Shown in pieces: positions 26,123-35,392 of a DNA stretch of 64,000 bases. The stretch lies in the NCBI GenBank assembly GCA_024695565.1, contig JAILHX010000025.1, positions 39,872 through 103,871 of the forward strand. Direction: 5' to 3'. Position numbers and translations under genes: made by a program. The notes beneath the pieces were generated by a model, which saw only the letters and a program-made list of their open reading frames with translations, had not been told where the DNA came from and searched no databases. The stretch's first letter is position 1. Each line of letters begins with the position of its first letter. The DNA comes from Saccharofermentans sp. (lineage in GTDB: Bacteria > Bacillota_A > Clostridia > Saccharofermentanales > Saccharofermentanaceae).

Positions 26123-27607
26123 TCAGAGAACTGAGATAAATCTCATAAATGCTTCGTCATTTTTATAAACGCCGGCACAGCCCAGGATCTTTGCGAAGAT
26201 CTTTCCGATCTCGATCTTGAGTGCTTCGTGGATCTTATCTTTTGATGACAGGTCATAGTTATCTTTCCACCCGTCGATCCAGTCAGCGTGCTTGGCGATC
26301 TCTTCGATGGAGCGGATGTCTATTCCGCTCATTATTGCGTCTTCCATAAGCACCATCTCGTTTTTAAGTCTTGCAGGGAGGACGGCAAGACCCATGACTT
26401 CGATAAGTCCGATATTTTCTTTCTTGATATGATGGTATTCGGCATGCGGATGGTAGACTCCCATAGGGTGTTCTTCGGTGGTTATGTTATTGCGCAGAAC
26501 AAGATCTAATTCGAATCTGCCGTCGATGTTCTTTCTTGCGATAGGCGTGATCGCATTGTGAGGTGTGCCTTCTGTCTCGGCGAAGATAAACGCCTTTTCA
26601 TCCGTATATGTTTTCCATTTTGTAAGGATCATGTCAGCGCAGTTTGTAAGTTGTTCGATATCATCACCCTGAAGCCTTATTACCGACATCGGCCAGTTGA
26701 TTATTCCTGCTTTGAGTTCTTCGTAGCCGGTGATGGTAAACGTTGTTCTGTATTCTGCCCGTGCCATCGGGAATGTATAGCACCCGCCCTGGAAATGATC
26801 GTGGCTTAAGATAGAGCCGCCGACGATCGGAATATCTGCGTTAGATCCTGCAGTGTAGTGAGGAAATTGTTCGACGAAGCTTAAGAGCTTTTTAAATGTT
26901 GAACGGTTTATTACCATCGGGATATGATCTTTGTTGAGGATTATGCAGTGCTCGTTATAGTAAACGTAAGGTGAGTACTGAAGGAAGTATTCCTCTCCGT
27001 CCAAAGTTAGCGGAATTATCCTGTGGTTCTGTCTTGCCGGATGAGTAAGCGTTCCTGCATAGCCTTCATTCTCCGGGCAGAGGAGGCATTTGGGGTAAGA
27101 CGTGCTCTTTGCTTTTCCTGCAGCTGCGATGTCTCTGGGGTCCTTTTCAGGCTTGCTTAAATTGATCGTAATATCAATGTCGCCGAACTCGGTAGGAGAG
27201 ACCCACTTAACGTCCTTTGCGATACGGTCGGTGCGGATATAGTTTGTCGCTTTTGAAAAGCTGTAGTACCAGTCTGTTGCAGCCTTTGAAGATCTTATGC
27301 GGAGCTCATTAAATCTTCTTATGACCTCTGAAGGGGGAGGAGTTAAAAGTCCCATTATCTTTGTGTCGAAAAGGTCCTTTTGGGCATTCGTGTCGCTTAC
27401 CATGATGCCGTTTTTAAAAGCCCAGTCCATCATGTCTTCGAGGATCAGGTGAAGATCTCTTTTTTCAGTGATCTTTGAAGGCGCGATATATTCGTCGAGT
27501 CCGAAAAGCTCGATCAGTTTATTTATTGTGTAAACCCTGTCGGGTTCATTGATGAGACCATTTGAGATCCCGTAATTTACCAGTTCGGAAATATATGTGC
27601 TGATCAT
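26123..27607 (-). CDS. galT: UDP-glucose--hexose-1-phosphate uridylyltransferase, Firmicutes type (GalT class II)
   Basis: 494 residues. It exchanges UMP between UDP-glucose and galactose-1-phosphate in the Leloir pathway. The length and motifs (HPARQNHRIIPLTLDG, EHCIILNKDHIPMV, and the SILSHDHFQGG segment with the active-site His) identify the longer Firmicutes class rather than the histidine-triad HPHPH type of E. coli. The GGAGG ribosome site precedes ATG. It lies 14 bases after galK, so the order is galK-galT. galE is not in the window. Confidence 0.95.
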   Translation of the reverse strand: MISTYISELVNYGISNGLINEPDRVYTINKLIELFGLDEYIAPSKITEKRDLHLILEDMMDWAFKNGIMVSDTNAQKDLFDTKIMGLLTPPPSEVIRRFNELRIRSSKAATDWYYSFSKATNYIRTDRIAKDVKWVSPTEFGDIDITINLSKPEKDPRDIAAAGKAKSTSYPKCLLCPENEGYAGTLTHPARQNHRIIPLTLDGEEYFLQYSPYVYYNEHCIILNKDHIPMVINRSTFKKLLSFVEQFPHYTAGSNADIPIVGGSILSHDHFQGGCYTFPMARAEYRTTFTITGYEELKAGIINWPMSVIRLQGDDIEQLTNCADMILTKWKTYTDEKAFIFAETEGTPHNAITPIARKNIDGRFELDLVLRNNITTEEHPMGVYHPHAEYHHIKKENIGLIEVMGLAVLPARLKNEMVLMEDAIMSGIDIRSIEEIAKHADWIDGWKDNYDLSSKDKIHEALKIEIGKIFAKILGCAGVYKNDEAFMRFISVL

Positions 27608-27621
27608 TAAACTAACCTCCG

Positions 27622-28872
27622 TCAGATGACCCTGATGCCGCCGTACTTGCGGATTGCCAGGATCTCACATGAGCCGTCGCCGAAAACTTTATCCATGTAT
27701 TTCTTATAACGCTTGGCATTATCTTTCTTTACAAAAGCCTGAATGGTGCCTGCAAAGCCGCCGCCGTGGACTCGGGATACTTCATCATGATTTAATATGG
27801 TATCACTTATGGCGAGTGCTAAAGACACATTCTGGACTGTTACTTCGCTGTTGGTATAAACATTCTGAAGATATTTAAAAGATGAATCACCGGACTGCTT
27901 AACAAGGCTTAAGAATTCTTTCAGGTCGCCTGATTTCAATGCTTCTGCTTCATCATGTGCTCTTAAAGTCTCATTTACGAAATGAATTGCTCTTAATACA
28001 GCTCTGTCGCCGGCCTTATCTCTTAACATATCGATGTTACCGATTATGTCCTCGAAAGATACAGGGCGGAGAACGTCATATCCCAGTAACAAGGCGATCT
28101 TCTTCATCTCAAGAGGAACCGCCGCATATTCATTCGTTAAATCTGCGTGTGAACCTTTTGTATCAGTTATGCAGAGAACGTAATCAGTTTTGGAAAAATC
28201 GAAATCAACTTTATCTACTATCGGATTATCGGTATCGTTAAAATCGATGTGCACGAGGTTTCCGACAGAGCATGCCATCTGATCCATAAGGCCGCAGGGC
28301 TTTCCGAAGTATCTGTTCTCGGCAAACTGTCCGATCTTTGCGATAGTAACAGGATCGATCTTATTGCCGTTATAGAGTCCTGAAACGACAGTTCCTATAA
28401 GCGTTTCGAAAGCGGCAGAAGAAGAAAGTCCCGCGCCGATCAGTACGTCGCTTGTGATGTAAGCATCAAAGCCTCCCAAGATAAACCCGTTATCCTTTAA
28501 TCCTGCGAGGACGCCTCTGATAAGAGCAGGAGTTGTTCCTTTTTCGTCTTCACGGATATCAAGTTCATTAAGAGCGATATTTGTCATGCCGAAACCTTCA
28601 GCGAATACGTTGACCTTGTCATCTTCTCTGGGAGATACAACAGCTATTGCATCCTTGTTGATAGATGCGGCGAGAACTTCACCATGCTGGTGGTCTGTGT
28701 GGTTGCCGCCGATCTCTGTCCTGCCGGGAGCAGAGAAAATTGCACAAGGCTCAGTTCCTACAAAAGCCTTGTTGAAGCTTTCGACTGCTTTGGCATATCT
28801 GACGGGCTGAAGGGCCGAAGCCTCATCAGTAAGGTATATATCTTTAAAATCTATAGAAGACAGATCAAGCAT
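27622..28872 (-). CDS. galK: Galactokinase
   Basis: 416 residues from ATG 28872, chosen because AAGGAGG lies eight bases upstream; a longer frame to 28923 would have no ribosome site and runs into the promoter. GHMP kinase family. Seen: the galactokinase signature GRTEIGGNHTDHQHG, ATP-binding GAGLSSSAAFE, and motif 3 VHGGGFAGTIQAFV. It phosphorylates galactose at C1 using ATP in the cytoplasm. First gene of the reverse-strand galK-galT operon, divergent from tetR. Confidence 0.96.
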   Translation of the reverse strand: MLDLSSIDFKDIYLTDEASALQPVRYAKAVESFNKAFVGTEPCAIFSAPGRTEIGGNHTDHQHGEVLAASINKDAIAVVSPREDDKVNVFAEGFGMTNIALNELDIREDEKGTTPALIRGVLAGLKDNGFILGGFDAYITSDVLIGAGLSSSAAFETLIGTVVSGLYNGNKIDPVTIAKIGQFAENRYFGKPCGLMDQMACSVGNLVHIDFNDTDNPIVDKVDFDFSKTDYVLCITDTKGSHADLTNEYAAVPLEMKKIALLLGYDVLRPVSFEDIIGNIDMLRDKAGDRAVLRAIHFVNETLRAHDEAEALKSGDLKEFLSLVKQSGDSSFKYLQNVYTNSEVTVQNVSLALAISDTILNHDEVSRVHGGGFAGTIQAFVKKDNAKRYKKYMDKVFGDGSCEILAIRKYGGIRVI

Positions 28873-28902
28873 AGCAAGCCTCCTTGCGGACCATATAGCT
28901 TG

Positions 28903-28932
28903 ATTATAGAGTGTCAGCCCCAAAAGGTCACA
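28903..28932 (-). promoter_or_regulatory. galK-galT promoter
   Basis: On the reverse strand TGTGAC (28927-28932) and a perfect TATAAT (28903-28908), 18 bases apart, 31 bases before the galK start. The first GGAAAC operator ends just upstream of the -35, so binding there could repress or fold DNA with the second operator. Confidence 0.5.
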
Positions 28933-28953
28933 TGCGCATTTTACACAAGACTT

Positions 28954-28981
28954 GGAAACTAAATTTGTAAAATCAGTTTCC
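28954..28981. promoter_or_regulatory. TetR-type operator 1
   Basis: GGAAAC-N16-GTTTCC; the arms extend to GGAAACT...AGTTTCC. Same 28-base geometry and same flanks (TGGAAACTAAA at left, GTTTCCGAA at right) as operator 2. Confidence 0.72.
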
Positions 28982-29010
28982 GAACTCAGACGCCCATTTT
29001 TACAGGCAAC

Positions 29011-29038
29011 TTGATATTATTTAGGTGGAAACTAAACA
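29011..29038 (+). promoter_or_regulatory. Possible promoter of the tetR operon
   Basis: TTGATA (29011-29016) and TAAACA (29033-29038), 16 bases apart. Operator 2 covers the end of the spacer and the -10, so bound repressor would block it. Confidence 0.4.
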
Positions 29039-29054
29039 AACACATCTGGTTTCC
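29027..29054. promoter_or_regulatory. TetR-type operator 2
   Basis: GGAAAC-N16-GTTTCC (29027-29032 and 29049-29054), 73 bases from operator 1 (start to start, seven helical turns), ending just before the AAGGAG of tetR. Confidence 0.72.
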
Positions 29055-29071
29055 GAAGGAGAATTCGAGAG

Positions 29072-29638
29072 ATGATTAGCGTGATCAGGGAAAAGATTCT
29101 TAAAGGTACTATACAGGTATTTAATAAAAAGGGTTTAAAGCTCACCATGGACGATGTGGCAGACGAGCTTAAGATCTCCAAGAAGACTATCTATAAGGAA
29201 TTCTCATCCAAGGATGAGATCTTTGAGACAATGGTCGATTATGTTTTCGACAATATAAAGATAAGGGAAAAAGAAATCCTTAATTCCACTGAATATACAA
29301 CGATCGAGAAGATCAGGCTGTTCCTGTCGGCTATGCCTGAAAGCTACAGAAACATCAATTTCCAGGAACTCTATTCGCTCAAGGAAAAATATCCGAAGGT
29401 CTACAAGAAACTTCAAAAGAGACTTGAGACCGGCTGGGAACCTGCTTTTAAGCTTTTAGAGCAGGGTAAGGCTGAAGGGATCATAAGGGAAGATGCTGAC
29501 CTTAAGATCTTCAAGATAATGATGGAAGCTTCGCTCGAGAGATTTTTCGAGAAGAACGTAATGAAGGGCAGCGGCAGGAAATATAACGATTACTTAAATG
29601 AAGTAGTAGACATTCTCTTAAACGGTATCTCCGCATAA
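29072..29638 (+). CDS. TetR/AcrR family transcriptional regulator
   Basis: 188 residues. The N-terminal HTH is typical: GLKLTMDDVADELKISKKTI and YKEFSSKDEIF. The C-terminal ligand domain is helical (residues 55-188) and does not resemble a known subfamily. It follows the two GGAAAC palindromes at 18 bases and is first in an operon with the GT-B-like gene, the sugar symporter and two galactosidases. It is therefore the likely repressor of itself, of that operon and perhaps of galK-galT. The use of a TetR protein, rather than LacI or AraC, for a galactoside system is less common. Confidence 0.9.
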   Translation: MISVIREKILKGTIQVFNKKGLKLTMDDVADELKISKKTIYKEFSSKDEIFETMVDYVFDNIKIREKEILNSTEYTTIEKIRLFLSAMPESYRNINFQELYSLKEKYPKVYKKLQKRLETGWEPAFKLLEQGKAEGIIREDADLKIFKIMMEASLERFFEKNVMKGSGRKYNDYLNEVVDILLNGISA

Positions 29639-29650
29639 AGGAGGATCAAG

Positions 29651-31132
29651 ATGGAAAAATCAAAAGTCATATTCAATAATGTCCAGCCTGACTCAGTCTA
29701 CAGGAAGGCTGTTAAGTCAAAGAAAAAATATGCCAAAAAGTTCGGCGACGATTCTGATAAGAATTATTCTGCAAGAGTCGTTGATAATGCATATATAGGT
29801 GACATCTTAGGCGTTAAGAATATCGCAGTAGGTGATGATGAGCCCGGTATATCTGAAGGTTTTGATACTGAAAAGGGCATAATCGTCGGAAACATCAGAA
29901 TGGGCTTTGGTCACTACAGGATCTCCATGGCTATTGCATCTGCTGCAAATTCAATGGGATTTGTTCCTTACTGGATGGATCTTAATTCCTATAAGCAGAC
30001 TACATGCACAAAGGTCATCTCAGCGCAGAACGACCTTTATTCAATGGGTTCGAGACTCTCACAGAAATTCAGGCTGTTTAATAAGATCGTATGGGAACCA
30101 TTAAATTACGAAGGATTCAGAAAGCTTTCATATAACTCTTCAGATCAAAAGAACGCCGAATTAATGGCAAGCGTATATGAGAACGTTCCCAAGGATATCC
30201 CTGTTGTCGCAACGCACGTATGGCCCGCACAGGCTGCTATCCACGCAGGAATGAGAAATGTCGTAAATGCCATCCCTGATAACTGGCCGATGGCGCTTCA
30301 TTTTGCAGAAGGCAGCATCCACACAGTCCAGACACACTATGCATACCAGGGCTACCGGATCTTAAACGGAATGGACGGTAATAAGGTATTAAATCCTATG
30401 CCTGAAGAGAGCCTCAAATATACAGGTCACTATATCGATCACGAGCTCGTTTTAAATATCGAAGAAGACTGCAGGCGCCGCCTTAAGAGGAAAGAAGAAG
30501 GCAAGCCCATGAGATTCCTTCTTACGATCGGCGGAGCAGGCGCGCAGAAGGAGATCTTTGCAGCGATAATAAATGAGCTCATGACTGATATCAAGAACAA
30601 AAAGGCAGCTTTATACGTTAATATCGGCGACTACCAAAACGTTTGGGAAGACCTGAAGAATATGGTTCCGGGAATTGCTGATATTGCCGGGACACACTTT
30701 AATAGCTGGAATGACACAATGAGTTTCTGTGAAGAAGCTCTGACAGGGCAAGTCGAAGGTATCCATCTTTTCTGCCACAAGAATATTTTCGAAGCAGTAT
30801 ATGCGACAAACCTTCTGATGAGGTCATGCGACGTACTCGTAACTAAGCCCTCGGAACTTGCTTTCTATCCCGTGCCGAAGCTGTTTATAAAGCGGATAGG
30901 CGGTCACGAACAGTGGGGTGCCATTCATTCCGCCGAGATCGGAGACGGCACTCTGGAATGCAGGGATATACCTCATACGCTGCAGATGATAAGGCTTTTC
31001 ATGGATGACAATACCACGCTTAAAGATATGTGCGAAAACATCATCAGAAATAAATCGCTCGGCATATATAACGGTGCATATGAAGTCGTTAAGATCGCAA
31101 TGGATATGAAGAATAATGAAAGGAGAACATAA
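29651..31132 (+). CDS. GT-B-fold glycosyltransferase-like protein of unknown function
   Basis: 493 residues, soluble. Residues about 76-110 have a glycine-rich IVGNIRMGFGHYRISMAIA, similar to the GxGH-helix that opens GT28/MGDG-synthase and MurG-like enzymes. A second Rossmann-like half begins at about 290 (FLLTIGGAGAQKEIFAAII), and a CDVLVTKPSELAFYP stretch resembles the nucleotide-sugar end of GT-B enzymes. I do not know a named function. It lies between tetR and the galactoside symporter with AAAGGAGG before its ATG, so it is co-regulated with them. It could glycosylate a lipid or act on a UDP-sugar, for example UDP-galactose made by GalT; that is inference. Confidence 0.6.
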   Translation: MEKSKVIFNNVQPDSVYRKAVKSKKKYAKKFGDDSDKNYSARVVDNAYIGDILGVKNIAVGDDEPGISEGFDTEKGIIVGNIRMGFGHYRISMAIASAANSMGFVPYWMDLNSYKQTTCTKVISAQNDLYSMGSRLSQKFRLFNKIVWEPLNYEGFRKLSYNSSDQKNAELMASVYENVPKDIPVVATHVWPAQAAIHAGMRNVVNAIPDNWPMALHFAEGSIHTVQTHYAYQGYRILNGMDGNKVLNPMPEESLKYTGHYIDHELVLNIEEDCRRRLKRKEEGKPMRFLLTIGGAGAQKEIFAAIINELMTDIKNKKAALYVNIGDYQNVWEDLKNMVPGIADIAGTHFNSWNDTMSFCEEALTGQVEGIHLFCHKNIFEAVYATNLLMRSCDVLVTKPSELAFYPVPKLFIKRIGGHEQWGAIHSAEIGDGTLECRDIPHTLQMIRLFMDDNTTLKDMCENIIRNKSLGIYNGAYEVVKIAMDMKNNERRT

Positions 31133-31133
31133 A

Positions 31134-32948
31134 ATGGAAACTAAGAAAGGACTGACCGGAAAAGAAAAATTCGCTTACGGCATAGGTGCCGTCGGCAAAG
31201 ATATGGTCTATATGCTCTCGGCATCTTATGTTCTTTATTACTTTCAGGACATCATGAAGACGAGCGCAATCGCTATGGGCATCATCCTGCTCGTTGCAAG
31301 AGTCTTTGATGCATTCAACGATCCGATCATGGGAGTTATCGTAGCAAGGACTAAGACAAAGTGGGGCAAGTTCCGTCCCTGGCTTCTGATCGGAACCATC
31401 ACAAACGCTGTAGTCCTTTTCCTTATGTTTGCAGCGCCTCCGTCACTTGATGCCAAGGGTCTGGTTGCCTATGCTGCAGTTACTTATATTCTCTGGGGTG
31501 TCACATACACCATGATGGATATTCCATACTGGTCGATGATCCCTGCATTTACACAGGGCGGCAAGGAGAGAGAAGGTCTCTCTGCTCTCGGACGTTCCTG
31601 CGCCGGAGTTGGTTCTGCCATCGTAACCATACTTACTGTAATGGCGGTTACGGCAATCGGTTCTACGCTTACAGCTAAGAGCACGACTAACATCACTAAG
31701 CAGTTTTCATCCGGCGCTACAAAGATCAACACTTATGTTGTCGAGCTCGATAAGGACGGCAATCCTACTTCAAATGTTATTGAATATGCTGAAGATAAGA
31801 CTGACGTATCAGTTACGATCGTAGGTTCAAAAAGAGCCTTCGAAGATGTTTATTCATTCAATAACGACAACACAAAATACGAATTTACCGTAAATGGTGT
31901 TAATGCCCAAAACTCCAAAGTGGAGTTTGTTATGGACTCTGAGACTTCCGGCGAAGCAGGCCTCGTATTCTATGTCGATTCTGATTCTTTTAACACAATA
32001 AGCGGAAGCGATTCCGTTAAGGCGGATCTTACGATGAATTCCACTTTGGAAGTTGAGAGAGTCGGTTTTAAGTATTTCTCGCTTGTTGTCGGCATCCTCT
32101 TTATCGTATTCATCGGTATTACTTGCATCTGCATAAAGGAGAAGTCTTCCGTTGATATGCAGACCGCATCCGTTAAGCAGATGTTCAAGGCATTGCTCGG
32201 AAACGATCAGGCGATGACAGTTGTTATCACTATCGTTCTGTTTAACACTGCAACATATATCACATCAAACCTCCTGATCTACTTTTTCAAGTACGACCTT
32301 GCAGGTTCCAACTGGCAGGGCAATTACACGCTGTTCAACACATTTGCAGGTGCAATGCAGATCCTTGCAATGATGCTCTTTTTCCCGCTCTTAAGAAAAG
32401 CTTTCGATACGATTAAGATCTTCTATATCGGAGTGTTTGCTGCGATCGGCGGATACATTATCCTTCTTGCTTTATCGCTTCTCGGAACAAAGAGTGTATA
32501 TCCGTTCTTCGTACCAGGCTTCTTTATCATGGGCGCTGTAGGTATCCTGAACGTTATCTGCACGATATTCCTTGCTAACACATGCGACTATGGTGAACTT
32601 AAAAACGGCAGAAGAGACGAGTCAGTCATCTTCTCTATGCAGACATTCGTTGTTAAGCTCGCTTCAGGTATTGCAGCATTAGTTGCTTCCGTATGCCTTA
32701 CGATCTTCAAGATCCAGGAGCAGAGCACTACTGACATGAACTTAAGTGTTCTTTTGGAGAAAGTCTCAAACATTAAGAATAACGTCGTTGAGACGATCGA
32801 TACAAGTGCCGTATTCGGACTTAGAATGGTAATGACACTGACACCTATATTTGTCCTCATAATTGCATTGCTTATATTCAAGGCAAAGTATATCCTGACA
32901 GATAAGAAGCTTGCTGAAATCACTAAGGAACTCAAATCAAGGAGCTGA
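31134..32948 (+). CDS. GPH-family sugar:cation symporter (MelB-like) with a large extra domain
   Basis: 604 residues from ATG 31134 (AAAGGAGA upstream). GPH family transporters of about 450-480 residues move glycosides with Na+ or H+. Here the normal 12-span core (KEKFAYGIGAVGKDMVY, MGVIVARTKTKWGKFRPW, TYTMMDIPYWSM) is interrupted at about residues 177-308 by a hydrophilic insert with beta-strand character, placed between spans 6 and 7 of the core. The second half has FFPLLRKAF and NTCDYGELKNGRRDE. The insert side is uncertain but the flanking spans suggest the outside. The cotranscribed alpha- and beta-galactosidases give the likely cargo: raffinose-type or lactose-type galactosides. See finding. 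Confidence 0.87.
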   Translation: METKKGLTGKEKFAYGIGAVGKDMVYMLSASYVLYYFQDIMKTSAIAMGIILLVARVFDAFNDPIMGVIVARTKTKWGKFRPWLLIGTITNAVVLFLMFAAPPSLDAKGLVAYAAVTYILWGVTYTMMDIPYWSMIPAFTQGGKEREGLSALGRSCAGVGSAIVTILTVMAVTAIGSTLTAKSTTNITKQFSSGATKINTYVVELDKDGNPTSNVIEYAEDKTDVSVTIVGSKRAFEDVYSFNNDNTKYEFTVNGVNAQNSKVEFVMDSETSGEAGLVFYVDSDSFNTISGSDSVKADLTMNSTLEVERVGFKYFSLVVGILFIVFIGITCICIKEKSSVDMQTASVKQMFKALLGNDQAMTVVITIVLFNTATYITSNLLIYFFKYDLAGSNWQGNYTLFNTFAGAMQILAMMLFFPLLRKAFDTIKIFYIGVFAAIGGYIILLALSLLGTKSVYPFFVPGFFIMGAVGILNVICTIFLANTCDYGELKNGRRDESVIFSMQTFVVKLASGIAALVASVCLTIFKIQEQSTTDMNLSVLLEKVSNIKNNVVETIDTSAVFGLRMVMTLTPIFVLIIALLIFKAKYILTDKKLAEITKELKSRS

Positions 32949-32953
32949 CTTAT

Positions 32954-35368
32954 ATGATCACTGTAAAAGGAGACAAAGCCCCGCTGTTTATCCTTGATAC
33001 CCTTCATACGACATATGCTATGAAGGTTTTGGATACGGGCCATGTAGAGCACCTTTATTACGGCCGCAAGATCCGTATGGATGACGAAGACGGACTAACC
33101 GAGCAGCATGAATTTGCTCCGGGAACGACTTCTGTTTATTCGCCTGAAGCAGGTAACTTTTCTTTGGACGATATGCGTCTTGAGATGAGTTCTTACGGCA
33201 AGGGCGACCTGAGGGAAGCATTCATCGAAGTGGTAAATCCCGACGGGAGCAGGACTTCTGATTTCCTTTTCGAAAGCTTTTGTCAAAGCACAGGCAGAGA
33301 CGGCGGTACTGAGGGCCTTCCCACATCTTACGGCGAAGATGCCGAAGTTATTACCCTTACGCTGAAAGATAAGGAGAATGATCTGACTCTTGAACTCATC
33401 TATACCGTTTATTCAGATACTGATGTCATCACGAGATCAGCGCGCCTAATAAATGACGGTGAAGACGATGTTAAGATCGGAAAGATCATGAGCTGCCAGA
33501 TGGATCTTGATCCGGGCAATTATGTGTTCAGCACATTTACCGGCGCATGGGCAAGAGAGATGAAAAGGACCGACATGTCCGTATCTTCCGCGCGCCTTGT
33601 AAATTCCAGCTGTACCGGCAATTCTTCCAACCGTGCAAATCCCTTTGTCATGATCTCAAAGCGCGGCGCATCTGAAGAATATGGCGAAGTATACGGATTT
33701 AATCTTGTTTACAGCGGCAATCATTATGAATCAGTTGAGAAGAGCCCTTTTGGAAAAGTAAGGTTCCTCTCCGGCATTAATCCTACAGGTTTTTCCTGGA
33801 ATCTATCGAAAGGAGAGTCTTTCCTGACGCCTGAAGCAGTCATGACATATTCCACATCGGGATATAACGGAATGAGCGGGCAGATGCATGACTTTGTGTC
33901 AAAGCACATCCTGCGCGGTCCGTGGAAAGACAGACTTCGGCCTGTTCTTCTGAATTCATGGGAAGCATCTTACTTCAAGATCAGTGAAGGAAAACTCCTT
34001 CGCCTTGCCGGAAAAGCCAAGTCTGTCGGCATTGAACTCTTTGTAATGGATGACGGCTGGTTTGGCGAGAGGAACGATGATACGTCTTCTCTGGGCGACT
34101 GGTATCCGAATAAAAAGAAACTTCCTCACGGGATAAAAGGCATTTGCGATAAAGTGCGCAAACTTGGACTTGAATTCGGAATCTGGGTTGAGCCTGAGAT
34201 GGTCAACCGCAACAGCGAGCTATACCGCGCGCATCCCGAATGGGCAATGGAAATTCCCGGCAAAAAGCATTCCGAAGGCCGCAGCCAGATGGTCCTGGAT
34301 CTGGCAAACGTTGAAGTTCAGGATTACATCATCAAGGCTATGAGCGATGTTTTCTCATCTGCTGATATCTCATATGTTAAGTGGGACATGAACCGCAACT
34401 TCACTGATATATTCTCGAAGGCTGTCCCTTCTGACAGACAGGGCGAAGTCTGCCACAGATATATCCTCGGTCTTTACCGTGTTATGCACGAGCTGACTTC
34501 CGGGTTCCCGGATATCCTTTTCGAAGGGTGCGCCTCGGGCGGCAACAGATTTGATCTCGGAATACTAAGTTTCTTCCCTCAGATCTGGGCCAGTGATGAT
34601 TCCGATGCAATGGCCAGAGCCGAGATCCAGACAGGCTACAGCTACGGTTATCCGATGTCTGCTGTGACAGCACATGTATCTGATTGTCCGAATCATCAGA
34701 CTCTCAGAAGAACACCGATCGAGACCAGATTCAATGTTGCATCTTTCGGCGTTCTCGGTTACGAGTGCAATCTCTGTGACATGAGCAAAGACGATATCGA
34801 AGCGGTAAGAGCACAGATTGCCATGTATAAGCAGTGGAGAGAAGTAATGCAGTTCGGAAGGTTCTACAGGGGATCTTCGATGAACGATTCAAGATCCTGC
34901 GACGGAGATGAGCTTGGTGCTCCCGGCATAAGCGCATTAGAGCCCCTGACCGGAAACGAGATCTCGTGGACTGTGGTATCACAGGATAAGACCAAGGCTG
35001 TATCAATGACAATGCAGATACTTACTCATGCTAATGCGCAGTGGTGCGTGTTAAAGCCTGTAGGCCTTGATCCCGATGTAAAATATCACTTGGAAGGCAG
35101 GGACGTGAAGTTCGATCTGCGCGATTTCGGAGGTCTTGTAAACTATGTTGCGCCTGTTCATGTTAAGCAGGACGGATTCCTTCATAAAATGATCGCGAAG
35201 TTCTATAAGATGAAGGCAGAATCAGAGAAGCACGATATGTACGGCGATGCCATGATGTATGCCGGTGTGCACCTGCGAAGCGCATTCGCATCGTGCGGAT
35301 TCAATGAGAACATGAGATATTATCCGGACTTCGGTTCGAGAATATATACTATTGAAAAGACCGCCTGA
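32954..35368 (+). CDS. Alpha-galactosidase, GH36
   Basis: 804 residues, no signal peptide, so cytoplasmic. It removes terminal alpha-1,6-galactose from melibiose, raffinose or galactomannan oligosaccharides. Seen: the N-terminal beta-supersandwich (1-320), then the TIM barrel with FVMDDGWFG, IWVEPEMVN, the nucleophile in VKWDMNRN (Asp478), EGCASGGNRFD, and the acid/base in WASDDSDA (Asp548). Size is the normal multi-domain GH36 type. It starts 6 bases after the symporter stop, with AAGGAGC upstream, and is followed by the GH2 enzyme. Confidence 0.95.
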   Translation: MITVKGDKAPLFILDTLHTTYAMKVLDTGHVEHLYYGRKIRMDDEDGLTEQHEFAPGTTSVYSPEAGNFSLDDMRLEMSSYGKGDLREAFIEVVNPDGSRTSDFLFESFCQSTGRDGGTEGLPTSYGEDAEVITLTLKDKENDLTLELIYTVYSDTDVITRSARLINDGEDDVKIGKIMSCQMDLDPGNYVFSTFTGAWAREMKRTDMSVSSARLVNSSCTGNSSNRANPFVMISKRGASEEYGEVYGFNLVYSGNHYESVEKSPFGKVRFLSGINPTGFSWNLSKGESFLTPEAVMTYSTSGYNGMSGQMHDFVSKHILRGPWKDRLRPVLLNSWEASYFKISEGKLLRLAGKAKSVGIELFVMDDGWFGERNDDTSSLGDWYPNKKKLPHGIKGICDKVRKLGLEFGIWVEPEMVNRNSELYRAHPEWAMEIPGKKHSEGRSQMVLDLANVEVQDYIIKAMSDVFSSADISYVKWDMNRNFTDIFSKAVPSDRQGEVCHRYILGLYRVMHELTSGFPDILFEGCASGGNRFDLGILSFFPQIWASDDSDAMARAEIQTGYSYGYPMSAVTAHVSDCPNHQTLRRTPIETRFNVASFGVLGYECNLCDMSKDDIEAVRAQIAMYKQWREVMQFGRFYRGSSMNDSRSCDGDELGAPGISALEPLTGNEISWTVVSQDKTKAVSMTMQILTHANAQWCVLKPVGLDPDVKYHLEGRDVKFDLRDFGGLVNYVAPVHVKQDGFLHKMIAKFYKMKAESEKHDMYGDAMMYAGVHLRSAFASCGFNENMRYYPDFGSRIYTIEKTA

Positions 35369-35392
35369 AAAATAAAACGGAGAGTAACCGCT

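Noticed and set aside
28873..28923. Longer galK start
   Set aside because: It includes the predicted promoter -10 and has no ribosome site; ATG 28872 has AAGGAGG.
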